DNA from: Epichloe hybrida
Taxonomy: Eukaryota; Ascomycota; Sordariomycetes; Hypocreales; Clavicipitaceae
Direction of reading: 5' to 3'
DNA length: 64,000 nt
NCBI GenBank assembly: GCA_019022495.1
Contig: JAFEKR010000017.1
Span: 62,001 to 126,000 of the forward strand
Below the pieces are notes generated by a model. It ran no database searches and was not told the DNA's origin. It saw only the letters and a program-made list of their open reading frames with translations. Shown here piece after piece: positions 50,961 through 60,489 of the stretch; positions within the stretch are counted from its first letter, which is position 1, and every line of letters begins with the position of its first letter. A program made the translations under genes and the position numbers.

Positions 50961-53469
50961 GTATTACACTTTATAAAGCTAAGAATTAAGGGTAGCTTAC
51001 TAATAAATATCCCGCGGCACCTATGTTAGCTATAATACCTTTAAAGGTTCTAGATAAATATTATCCTTTAAGTATAAATACACTTAGTGCTTTATCTAGT
51101 TCCTAAAGATTAAATAAATCCTTCTTAGCTAAAGTATAAATTATTACTTTACTAGTAAGAATCTTAGTAGTTATATAGCTATTATAGGTAGTCCTATATA
51201 TAAAGAAGCTTATAGGCACTTAGCTATTATTATTTTCTTTACTAAAACCAAGTTCTATTAGGTATTAGTTAATATTATTATCTTTAGCTAATTCAGAATT
51301 ATTATTACCTTTATACTATATTAGGAATATATTATATAAAGAAGCTATTAAGTCTATGCAGGAATAATTCTTAAAGCATTAGAATACCTTCTTCTAGTCC
51401 TTATCTAAGTGCTTAGTTAACTAATTACTTTCTTTACTATATATATAATACTTTTTTAAGTAGTAAGGCTTACTCTTTAATATAAATTAACTATATTAGG
51501 CTTCCTTACCCTTCCTATTATACCTATAGTTAGTCTAAAAGTGTTCCTTAGTGCTAGCTTCTATAGGGAACTACTATTAATTAATTAAAGCTTAAGATTT
51601 ACTAATTAACATCCTTATCCGTTTATAAAAGCATTAGAGGTTAATAGGAGGATTAATAATATAAGCCTTACATTCTAGGATTCCTTTATAAGCATTTAGA
51701 ATTTAACTATAGAGATCTAATTCTAACTAGGATTTATAAGGATTTGCCCTTTATAAATTCAAAAGCTTTATTATAAGGTCTTTAAAGTATTTAATCTTTA
51801 ATTTATTAGGGTTCTCTTAGATAATTATAAGTAGTTATAACTTTCCTTATAATAAATAGTTTTTCTAATATATATTTTTAATCTTAAACTTTTACCTAAT
51901 CCTATAGATAAGAGTTAGAAGATCTTAAGGGTCTCCTTAGCCTAAAAGGTTCTTTAGAAAGTACTAGAGAGGTCTTTCTTTTAGTATAAACTTAAAACTA
52001 TAGCCTAACTATTCTTATATAATACCTAGTATCTTATACTTCCTTTAATAAGTTAAGAGCTTAATATTAAGAATATTATACTCCTTAGTGCTATACTTAA
52101 TACTCTTATTATTATAAAACTTATTAAGATTAAGTAATTACTTTAATAAGAGTTAGCTTATCTCTTAAGGAGAAATAAAGATAATTAAATCTTATAGAAG
52201 GGGTGCTATAGTTTTAAACTATAGAGGGGGATTATAATACCTTACTATAGGAGGGAAAGTAAGGGGGGTCTAGGCTTATAGTTAAGGGCTTATAATAAGG
52301 GGATTACCTTTATTATTATACCTTTACCTTATACTTAGTATACTTAGGGATTAGTGTAATAGAATTTAGGAATAGAATAGGAGTGATTATAGTAGCTAAG
52401 GGGATTAGGGATATTATAAAGTAATTAGTTATTTTATTTAATCTCTAAAAGAAAGGATACTAATAAGGAGAAGGTCTTTATAGAAGTCTTTTTTTATTAT
52501 TTACCTCTTAAAGGGAGAATACTTCCTAGTAACTTTCTATATTTCTTTTTCTTTCTAATTATAGAATTTATTATAGTTAATAATATCTTTAAGTAAGACT
52601 ATTATCTTATAGTAACTTTATAGGTTTATATAAATACTACTAAAGAAAAGAAAGTCTTAAAGACTCTTTATAGCTTTAGGATTTACTACTTAGAATATCT
52701 CTTAGTTTTATTCTCTAAAGTTATTATTAAAGATAGTAAATAAGGTTTATAGGTATAGGTTCTTATATTTATAAATTACTTTCTTAATAAGAATCTAAGC
52801 TATAAGTTCTTTAGGGATAGTATTTACTTTAAGATTAAGTAATTCCTTATTCTCTAGTGCTTATTATATAATATACTAGTGTAAATTAGGGGAGATATAG
52901 TTAAGGAGGTAAGATATAACTTATAGATTAACTTCTCTTCTAGTATCTTTAGGGGGGGAGGTGTGTTTATAATTAAAAGGAATATCTTAGGTTCTAAATC
53001 CTTCTAGTTAATCTTAATATTTTACTATAATATTAGCAGTAAATAAGGAGGTATAGGAAATAGAGAAATTATAAAGGTTTAAAGGATTATAAGTAAAGCT
53101 ATTATCTTTACCCCTTAGTAAGTTTAATTAAATAATTAAGGATAAGTTAGGTTAGTTACTAACTAGGCCTTAATTATTTAATAAACACACTTCTAAGGGT
53201 TTATTTATAAAATAGACATGCTAATTAAATAAATAAAGATAGGTTAGGTTAGTTACTAACTAGGCCTTAATTAAGTTAATAAGCTTAGATTTAGTATAGA
53301 GCTAGTTATAGTTACTTAAGGTAAAAGAAAAGCTAGAATATACTTTTTCCTTAGTATATTTAGTATCTTAAAGCAGCACTTCCTCTTTTATAAGGCAAGT
53401 CCTTAATACTAATACCTTTTCTATAAACCTTACTAATCTATAGTATCTATAGAGATAACTACTAATTAG
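50961..53469 (-). pseudogene. Copia B2 gag and 5' pol remnant
   Basis: The reverse complement of the 5' internal part of B1 (29879-32600). Where B1 carries the solo LTR at 31514 this copy is uninterrupted, near 51830-51845. The primer-binding position CTAATTAGTAGTTATC lies on the minus strand next to the 5' LTR at 53470. Confidence 0.8.
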
Positions 53470-53764
53470 TGTAGGATTTATAGAATACTAGTAACTTATA
53501 TATAAGGTGTTTAGGGTAGACTAAAGTGTACGTAATTATTATATATTCTAGTCTATTAAAGCAAGTAAAAGAGGGATTAAATAGAAGTAAAGAGGGTATG
53601 CTATTTATTATAGGAAAAGGGGCCTTAATTAGGGTTATTAGCAAAGAGGCTATATATGCTAATGCTAACCGTGGCGCGGTCAGGCCGGATATGTGGGTCC
53701 GCGATGCAACGCGCCCAGCCAATCAGAGGCGCGCAGCCTTGTTAATATCATGCTTGTTCCAATA
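53470..53764 (-). repeat. 5' LTR of copia B2
   Basis: 295 bp, the right boundary of the nested block, ending GTTCCAATA (RIP-changed CCAACA) and followed by TSD ATATT at 53765-53769. A GC-rich part at about 53660-53750 keeps unmutated CpG-containing sequence. Short open frames on both strands here are LTR sequence and recur in all four B-family LTRs. Confidence 0.86.
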
Positions 53765-53769
53765 ATATT

Positions 53770-54110
53770 AAATATAATAATTTTATACGCCTTCTTTATA
53801 TAATAAAGGCAAGGGACTTTATAAAAGGAGATACTTTAGAGGACTTATAGATAGCCTTAATTTTCTATTCCTTTTCTTCCTTATATCATTAGCTAGATAT
53901 ATTGCTAGGGGCGGTGTTAAGAATCATAGCCTTATATCGTAGCCTTAGGTATTAATATTATTAGATTCTTTATTTAATAACATATCTTTCTATATTATGT
54001 TTGTAATCATGTTTATTATTATAATTTATTATAAGCTTTACTTAAAGACCTTAATTTATTACTAATAGATTTAAAGCTATAATCTCTTTTGCCTTATTAA
54101 ATTCCTAGAT
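53770..54110. other. AT-rich flank right of the nest
   Basis: This continues the pre-insertion sequence from 5054. AT-rich, with no gene recognised. Composition changes abruptly to normal at about 54110. Confidence 0.6.
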
Positions 54111-55143
54111 AGCAATTCTACATCCTCTTCTCTTTTCATCGCTCTTTGCCACCAAATCACTCCACAGGCTGTGACACGCACTCTGCACCTTCCCCATTCG
54201 TCGCATCGCATGTCCCCGATGTCGATCCTTGCCATTGTCCTGCGCTATTTGGGAAAGTAGCCAACGCGGCTGCAAACACCCAAAGGCTGATGCACTGGAA
54301 ATCATCCTGTCGCGCGGTGACCGAATCATTCCCCCCTGCTGTCCCACCCATCACGCCCTCACAAGTATTTCATTGATCACGCACTCATGCGACTCACAAG
54401 CATCTTACCTGAGGAGAAACCAACAAAAGCAACTCTGCGCATACAGTATGCCCTAAGATGCATAAACCGATGATATGTCAAGATATGAGCTTGAAAATAC
54501 ATGAGAATGCTTCAGGTGAGAAGACAGCCCATTGCCAATTCGTGACACCGGCACAAGTGAAGTTCTGCCACAAAAGGGGAACGCTGACATTCAACTAGGG
54601 TTAATAGCACACGTAGACCAGCATCGCCAGTACCACCAGGACAGCTTCACCATAAACAAACAATTATCGCGCTGCGAGCTACTTGGGACAATGAAATCAC
54701 ATCTTACCATGCAAGGCTCCCTAATATGTGGAAGCGTCCACGTTCATGATCAAGCGAAGTCCGATCACGAAAACCCTTGTCACTTGGAGACTCTTCCTTT
54801 CACCTGTATTCTGGTTGCTGACCTCAAGTTGCTTCATGCGCCACCTACGGTATGTCCTCCGCGTTGAGACAACAATCGCCAACCCGCCATGAGTGGGCAG
54901 TCGTGAATATGCCAGCTCCTTTCAGGAAGTTACGAGCGAATGTGTGACTGTGGCGCAAAGGTCCGGAGCATCTCTTTGCCTGGTTGAGAGCCGGTCCTGG
55001 CATGGCGGACTGCAAGACGACGAAGAGACCGGAGACTCTCCGTAGACGTTGAGCAGTATCTACATTAGAGACCAATGCTGTGAAGGATTTTCGAAATCGG
55101 GTGCAAAATGCCAAGCTCTTCTGATGCCAATGGTCTGTAATTA
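54111..55143. other. Normal-composition DNA without a supported gene
   Basis: Several open frames of 60-111 codons overlap on both strands, none with a recognisable motif or intron signals, so I call none of them. The part next to 55144 should contain the kinase gene's 3' UTR. Confidence 0.45.
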
Positions 55144-57453
55144 TTAACGCTTCAACAGTTTATCGATAACTTCTTTGTAGGCTATTTCGATAGCGTTGTA
55201 GAGGTGGTCCGGATCACCTTGAGGAGTTCCGATCCCCAGCCTCGCTGCCTCCCCAAACAATATCGACCTGATCTTCAGGCATAGGGGCTTGACAACATCA
55301 AACGCCGGTGGGAACTCATCCATAACCTCCTCGAGACCATCAACGCTCATGTGATACGCTTTGGTCCGCGCGATATCCTTGAAACTTCCCATCTCCCACT
55401 TCCGCAGAACACTCTCCCGAGGCGGTTCCTCTTTACCGCCAAGCCCGTTACGCCACGAGTAGCGCGCAGACATCCAGAGCAGAACGTAGAAGAAAGACTC
55501 AAGGTCATGACGGTAGGTATGGTCGGCCTTCCGTAGCACCTCGATCGCCATGAACTGCATCGTGCCGGTCTGGTGTCGCGCTCCGCTCGGGCCACTGTCT
55601 CTAACCTTGGCCAGGTCAAGGTCGATGAGCATTCCTTTAAAGTCCTCTGGCTTCTTTGCGTCTACGATGATGATGTTATTTGACGAGATGTCGCGGTGGA
55701 GAATGTTACCCGTAACGTAGAGAGACTGGTGTGCCCTGGTAGCGTCTCGGAGCGCCTCCAGTAGTTCCCTGATTGACTTGAAGTCGCTTATGACACGGCC
55801 ACCTGGTGAGACAACAAGGCAAGAATATATCCTGTTTTCAAACGGGTCCTCGCCCGTAGAAGTATACAAGCTTGGTTTGGTCTTGCCGATCGACAGCTGT
55901 TCGTTGAAATCATCGGGCAGCTTCGACTTCTGGCTGTGGGACCGCCGTCTCTTGGATCCAGACGTATTGTCAGACATGTTGTCAGAGGATGATTTGCGCT
56001 TGTGACTTGCTGTGTTCGTACTTCCTGCAGCCGATGGTAGATCTCTGCTGTGGTTATCTTCATCCCGAAATCTGTGAGGTTTTGGAAACTCCAGTCCCTT
56101 CCGCATTTGTGCAATGGTAGTAATTTGACGGTGCGCCACTACTCTCGCTACCCCCTTGACCCCTTTCTCTTCGGCCAGCTTAAGATAGTCCACCTCTGGT
56201 TTCCGCTTATCCGATGCCCAGGAGAACTTAGCAACATGACCGTTCCTAGTACGGTAGCAAGTAGTCCCGTGACACACGATAGCGCTCTGCCTGACTAGCA
56301 GCTCCTCCAGCCTGACTCTTGTTTCATTACCATTTGCGTCCTCTAGAGTGGCATAGCGATAGCCCTTCTCCCGCTGAATAAACGTGTCCAGGCCCATCGC
56401 ATCATCACTCATCGTAGCGTATCCAACAAGAGCTCGCGCGAACTTATCCGGTTCGTCATGAATATTAAATGACCCTGAGCTATATAGGCCAGAACGATCG
56501 AATACCCATAGCTCCATATTAGATGCGCAGAGCGAGAATGCATGGACAAACCGACGCGTCGGCTGGTCGGCAAAGACCCCACGCACATAGCGCGTGAGCT
56601 GGAGGAGAGTCGCCTTAAACTTACCTGTATCGTCCAACATCTTTTGCTCTCCTACAACAAGGATATCCTTATAGGTAAAGGTGCTAACTTTCCTACTTGG
56701 TTTTTGAAAGAAAATATCCATCTGGCCTTTCCGTTCCTTGAACTGGTTGGCGGTTTGCGTGGTGAAGAGCTTATATGACGCATTAGCCAAGAAGCGTTCT
56801 TCAAGCGCACAAAGCCATGTCCAGACCGCCTTTTCATCAGGATTCAACGGAAAGTCCATCCACATCTCGCCGTTGTGCGCTGTCATAATATCCTTTAGCA
56901 TTTTCTGCTTGCCCTTAGGCCAAGTTCTGGAGTCAAAAAATTGGTCCCAAAACCCTCCTACGTCTCGGTAGACGCAGTCCTTGATTTCGAAGAATATCTC
57001 ATTTTCCACGGTCTTGCGCGTTTCGCTATCGGCAAGTCGGCTCGAGCTGGTTTTGACAGGTGTTCCCTGGTAAGTCAGGACGATACTCGACGGGGGAGGA
57101 GTGAGGGCGCCGAGGGTTTCGATAACATTGAAGACAGCTTCCCAGATGTCCTTATCGGCATTACCGTTGATGATACAGCGAATGAGGGCGTGGAAATGGT
57201 CGGACTTTACCGTACCTCCCCGAACATGTTGTTGAATGGTGAATAGCTTAACTGCCACATTACCACTTCCGTCCGGAGAAGGAAGGCTGAACGCGGCTGG
57301 AGAAGCGACCAAAGCACCCAAGAGGTTTGCGAGATCTTCCTGCCGCGAACAGTCGGAATCGGTGAGGTCGCGTAGCTTATTTCGGAAGAAATCGAACGTG
57401 TCATGAAGCGGGCGTTCTGAGATGATTTTGATTTGATGCTCCGTGAGGGTCAT
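55144..57453 (-). CDS. FunK1-type fungal protein kinase, apparently intact
   Basis: A 769-aa single-exon protein of the fungus-specific FunK1 kinase-like family. The frame stays open upstream to 57525, but the first ATG is at 57453 (MTLTEHQ), which I take as start; a CCCCAG at about 57480 could instead mark an upstream intron. Numbered from this Met: an N-terminal conserved region including QPTRRFVHAF (about 297-306), a likely catalytic Lys409 in HVAKFSW, a basic insert of NLS type (about 485-511), the catalytic loop HRDISSNN (586-593), LIDLDLAK (609-616) with DLD in place of DFG, and GTMQFMAIEVL (630-640) matching the APE region. The key kinase residues are therefore present. Composition is normal and there are no RIP-type stops, although it lies between repeats. 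Substrates of this family are not established. Confidence 0.88.
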   Translation of the reverse strand: MTLTEHQIKIISERPLHDTFDFFRNKLRDLTDSDCSRQEDLANLLGALVASPAAFSLPSPDGSGNVAVKLFTIQQHVRGGTVKSDHFHALIRCIINGNADKDIWEAVFNVIETLGALTPPPSSIVLTYQGTPVKTSSSRLADSETRKTVENEIFFEIKDCVYRDVGGFWDQFFDSRTWPKGKQKMLKDIMTAHNGEMWMDFPLNPDEKAVWTWLCALEERFLANASYKLFTTQTANQFKERKGQMDIFFQKPSRKVSTFTYKDILVVGEQKMLDDTGKFKATLLQLTRYVRGVFADQPTRRFVHAFSLCASNMELWVFDRSGLYSSGSFNIHDEPDKFARALVGYATMSDDAMGLDTFIQREKGYRYATLEDANGNETRVRLEELLVRQSAIVCHGTTCYRTRNGHVAKFSWASDKRKPEVDYLKLAEEKGVKGVARVVAHRQITTIAQMRKGLEFPKPHRFRDEDNHSRDLPSAAGSTNTASHKRKSSSDNMSDNTSGSKRRRSHSQKSKLPDDFNEQLSIGKTKPSLYTSTGEDPFENRIYSCLVVSPGGRVISDFKSIRELLEALRDATRAHQSLYVTGNILHRDISSNNIIIVDAKKPEDFKGMLIDLDLAKVRDSGPSGARHQTGTMQFMAIEVLRKADHTYRHDLESFFYVLLWMSARYSWRNGLGGKEEPPRESVLRKWEMGSFKDIARTKAYHMSVDGLEEVMDEFPPAFDVVKPLCLKIRSILFGEAARLGIGTPQGDPDHLYNAIEIAYKEVIDKLLKR

Positions 57454-57930
57454 TTCGGTGTCGAGTAGAGCATTGTCGATTGCTTTGCTGGGGAAAAGGG
57501 TAAATAAGGGGCACAAGGTAAACAAAAAAGAACAAGAAGACGCGACTGATCACGTGCTTGTCGCGGGGCAGCGACATGATATAAACCATGACACTCGTGT
57601 CACTGCGGGGCTTGGTTTTCGTATATGAGGTCCTACATGTAATAATCCGTAGTTAGGACACTAATGCTCCGGCCCCGCCCTTGATTTGCTATTGATCGGC
57701 AGTCACGCCGGCTGAGGGTCGCTGACCAAAGGAAACAAAAGCTGATGCCTCAGGTACGTACAATCTCATTTTTTCCTACTCGCATCGCGCCCCTTTGTTG
57801 GTATCCGCTAACCTGATCTGGTAGAATCCGGAACTTCTTGTATAGGATCATTCACGACACGACAACCCCGATCGCCGCTATGAAAAACGTCGATCTGAGT
57901 TGATTTGATTTAACTCATGTCAGATTTGAT
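57454..57930. promoter_or_regulatory. Upstream region of the FunK1 gene
   Basis: Normal-composition sequence between the kinase start and a hAT remnant, expected to hold the kinase promoter. No gene recognised. Short TTGATTTGATTT-like repeats occur at 57895-57945. Confidence 0.4.
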
Positions 57931-58200
57931 TTATTTGGATATTTGGATAGCCCCGCTTTTCTCCCAAGAGGATATACACTAAGCAGCCCCGATGAGGTCT
58001 GCTTTTAGGCGGCCCCGTTGGCTTAAGACCATCTGTCCAGTAAGGCTGAAGATTCGTTCAGGCTCTGAAGACATGACAGGAACGGAAAAGAGATTAAGTG
58101 CCATTCTGGACAGTCGTGGGTACTGACGCCTTCGGAGAAGCCAGTACTGGATGGGGTCATCCACTGCCGTCAGGTGCATCTATTCCTTAGGTTGAAAGAC
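57931..58200 (-). pseudogene. hAT transposase C-terminal dimerisation fragment
   Basis: From about 58179 the minus strand reads DDPIQYWLLRRRQYPRLSRM, then LNLFSVPVMSSEPERIFSLT and GRLKADLIGAA, the classic hAT C-terminal dimerisation block. A TAG follows where the family has Gln, after which CISSWEKSG continues the block. A second TAG lies just before the Met at 58179, with in-frame VVFQPKE upstream. Both stops are single CpA-type changes. Upstream domains are absent. The sequence differs from the H1 transposase and comes from another hAT family. Confidence 0.85.
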
Positions 58201-58275
58201 AACTTGGTTGTCAATGCCCGCCGATCAAGAAATATGGACGAAAGCGTTGCAAAAAAAAACCCTTCGAAATATACG

Positions 58276-58929
58276 CTGTCACACAACGAGGTGCACGAGG
58301 AGCATGGATGACTAAGCGGCGATTAGGTAAAAGATTCCCTATAAATTAGGTAATAAAAAACTCTTAGTTTCTTATCTAATAAATAACTTCTACTACTCTT
58401 ATATATATAGTAAAGGGACTAAATACTACTACTACCTACAGGCAGTAGCTTAACTAGTTATAACTACCTAATAGGCAGTAGGTAGCACCGTGAACGAGCG
58501 TCTTGATCTTGACATACCCCCCCAGGTTGAACTTGTTCGGACTGTGAACAAAGACAGGAAAAGAGCGAGAGAGCATGTGTTTCAGTCGCTATCGGGACCT
58601 GCTCGTGCTTCGAGCACACTTCTGATGTCGACAAGTGCAAGTTGGTCAAGGAAATTCTTGAACTTCTGGTCTGGCAGGATCTTGGTAAGACTATCCGCAA
58701 CCATCTCAGATGTAGGCGTGTAGGAGACTTGGAAATGGCCTTGTTGGAACGCTTGCCGGGCCCAACAGCCGTGTACGTCGACGTGCTTTAGCTGTGTCTT
58801 CAGTCGTGGAATATCAGCTTCGATCAGTCTGATGGTTTGCTTGTTGTCGCATTCTATGAGAAGTGGGTGGTCTAGTTGAAGGTTGGCTTGCTTAAATAGA
58901 CAGTCGCTTGTCAGCTGGCAACTAGCTCC
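58276..58929 (-). mobile_element. 3' end of a copia retrotransposon (RNase H, PPT, LTR)
   Basis: From about 58929 to the stop at 58582 an open, unmutated frame encodes the end of a copia RNase H: LIECDNKQTIRLIEADIP, KHVDVHGCWARQ, YTPTSEMVADSLTKILP, ending AGPDSD. A polypurine tract CCTGGGGGGGTA follows, then an LTR from 58514 (TGTCAAGATC) to about 58276 (GTGTGACA). The LTR interior (58320-58470) is AT-rich. The element is cut at about 58930, where unrelated AT-rich sequence begins. It belongs to none of families A, B or C. Confidence 0.82.
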
Positions 58930-59131
58930 CTACATTTCAATAAAATCCCTTAACTTGAATATACAAGGTAATTACATAGTATGTTAAATTAGCGCGTAAC
59001 CTTATAAACACTAGTATTTAGATTGTTATTAATATAAGCAAGAGCTTTATTAATATATAATTTAATAGTAAGTTTTATAATAAGAACGTGATTTATAGTA
59101 AAAATCACGGTTAAAGGTGTTTTATTACGAG
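58930..59131. other. AT-rich segment next to the right inverted repeat
   Basis: About 200 bp of AT-rich sequence between the truncated copia end and the 83-bp repeat copy. It has no visible similarity to the sequence inside the left repeat copy beyond composition, and no gene. Confidence 0.5.
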
Positions 59132-59214
59132 ATTAGTCCGTTGCAATAATAAGCACCACCTTTGGTGGTTAGAGGCGACCGATAACCAACAAAAGTGGGG
59201 CGTGGCACGATTAC
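59132..59214 (-). repeat. Right copy of the 83-bp inverted repeat pair
   Basis: Reverse complement of 4380-4462 with about three mismatches (two C/T, one G/C). It contains the palindrome ACCACCTTTGGTGGT. The outer end again carries TA before CTAGGCATT. Confidence 0.75.
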
Positions 59215-60234
59215 TAGGCATTGCCTGCCGCTCATTGGCTCAGTTAATTTGTCCACCACGTCGTCGCGCTAGCAAACCGCCCCGTACGTACAAAGTACAC
59301 TTAATAATGCATACAATCTACCCTCTGTTTGATTTTACACAAAAAAAAACGTTGTCAGGATGGCTAATAGAAATTGAAAGATAGGCCTGAAAGATTCAAT
59401 TTTCCACCTAGTAATATTTTGGCTAGAATCAAAAAGGTAATTTCATGTGTATTATAGTCTGGAATCCTCTTTCTATTATTCTTTATTACACCCGCTGCTA
59501 TAAGCCTATGGACTGTATTTGATTCGCTCTGGTGAGTACTTGTGGCTTATACATATGTGCTGAACGTGGAGGGGTGGTTTGCGTGCGACCAGATGAAAAA
59601 AAACCATTCAGGAGATGAACTCTTTAATGTTATTTGGAGATTTTTGAGATGGTTACTGGCCTTTGCCAGCGACGAGACGGCAACAGACAAGATACAATTA
59701 AGCTTAAGCATCGCCTAAAAATAGACATGAGCACGATGGTTCAATGAAAGAGCAATGAAAAAAAAATGTTACATCAAGGCACTTCCTACGGCTCCTGAGT
59801 TTGAAATTTTGTCTTGGCAATTACTCATACAGACACTTTGATGATGCTCAATACACGAGAGCACACGTTGAACCCAGAGTTGGCTCACCCATCACGACGC
59901 AGTATGGGCCCTCGAATGTCAAATACAGCAAGGTTTTCTCCACGAAGTAGCATACCCTATTCTCTATATCCTAGAAATCACGTGCATTTCGTGCTAGCGT
60001 CTCCGTGCTGGCTTAAGAAAGTTATAGGCCTAATCCACGAGCCGGTGCAAACTTTACACTGACATTACAGGGTATAAATTATATGTGGAGTTATATAAGG
60101 CGCCTACTTTATACTATTACGGCCTACTTCTATAGCTTTTTTTCACTGCCTTTACATAAGGGGCCTGTCGTAATAGTAAATCTTCCTTTCTATAGCTTTA
60201 ATATAATAGATTTATTTTATTTTACTAGTAAATT
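59215..60234. other. Intergenic sequence without a recognised gene
   Basis: Mixed composition becoming AT-rich after about 60060. Open frames of about 60-80 codons (for example 59814-60062) have no recognisable features. The last 160 bp form the left flank of copia A3 (AAATT at 60230-60234 is its presumed TSD). Confidence 0.45.
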
Positions 60235-60489
60235 TGTTAGATTCACCAAGGTCCTGCGCAGGTAATAAATCCCGTATGATTGAAGTCGATAATAGTTAGT
60301 TAGCTAGCTAGGAAAGAGGGAGAAGAGAGGGAAAGTCTAGATACTAGAAAAGTGGGCGAAATCCGTATATAAGGCAAAAAGGGGGTGGCGAATTGATGCA
60401 GCCAATCATATCGCGTGCATCACGCCGGACCCACAATTAGTCTAGTCTTTAGCCATGATTAAACTAATGAAGATCTAAAGGAATTAACA
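60235..60489 (-). repeat. 3' LTR of copia A3
   Basis: 255 bp, about 10 bp shorter than the A1 and A2 LTRs. It is followed by the purine-rich tract (reverse) CTAGCAATCTCTCTTTTTCC seen before every A-family 3' LTR. Confidence 0.85.

Larger units (their letters stand above)
5055..53764 (-). mobile_element. Copia element B2, outer shell of the nested block
   Basis: A Ty1/copia-type LTR retrotransposon on the minus strand, split by later insertions. The 5-bp duplication ATATT flanks the whole 48.7 kb (5050-5054 and 53765-53769). Its own pieces are 5055-5344, 5758-5803, 39714-40303, 42542-44204 and 50961-53764. Removing nested elements leaves 5393 bp. Adding 980 bp missing at the hAT H2 locus gives 6373 bp, against 6375 bp for B1 with its inserts removed, and the 2-bp difference equals 295- versus 296-bp LTRs. 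Coding regions are destroyed by RIP-type stops. It is the oldest insertion of the nest because everything else lies inside it. Confidence 0.88.

Noticed and set aside
54845..55114. 89-codon open frame downstream of the FunK1 gene
   Set aside because: No family resemblance or supporting signals; possibly 3' UTR.
55144..57525. FunK1 start at 57525
   Set aside because: The codon there is TTG. The first ATG in frame is at 57453, and the protein from there begins with a plausible family N-terminus.
4380..59214. Starship-type giant element
   Set aside because: No tyrosine recombinase (DUF3435-type) gene is seen near either end, and the size of the interval is explained by nested retroelements.
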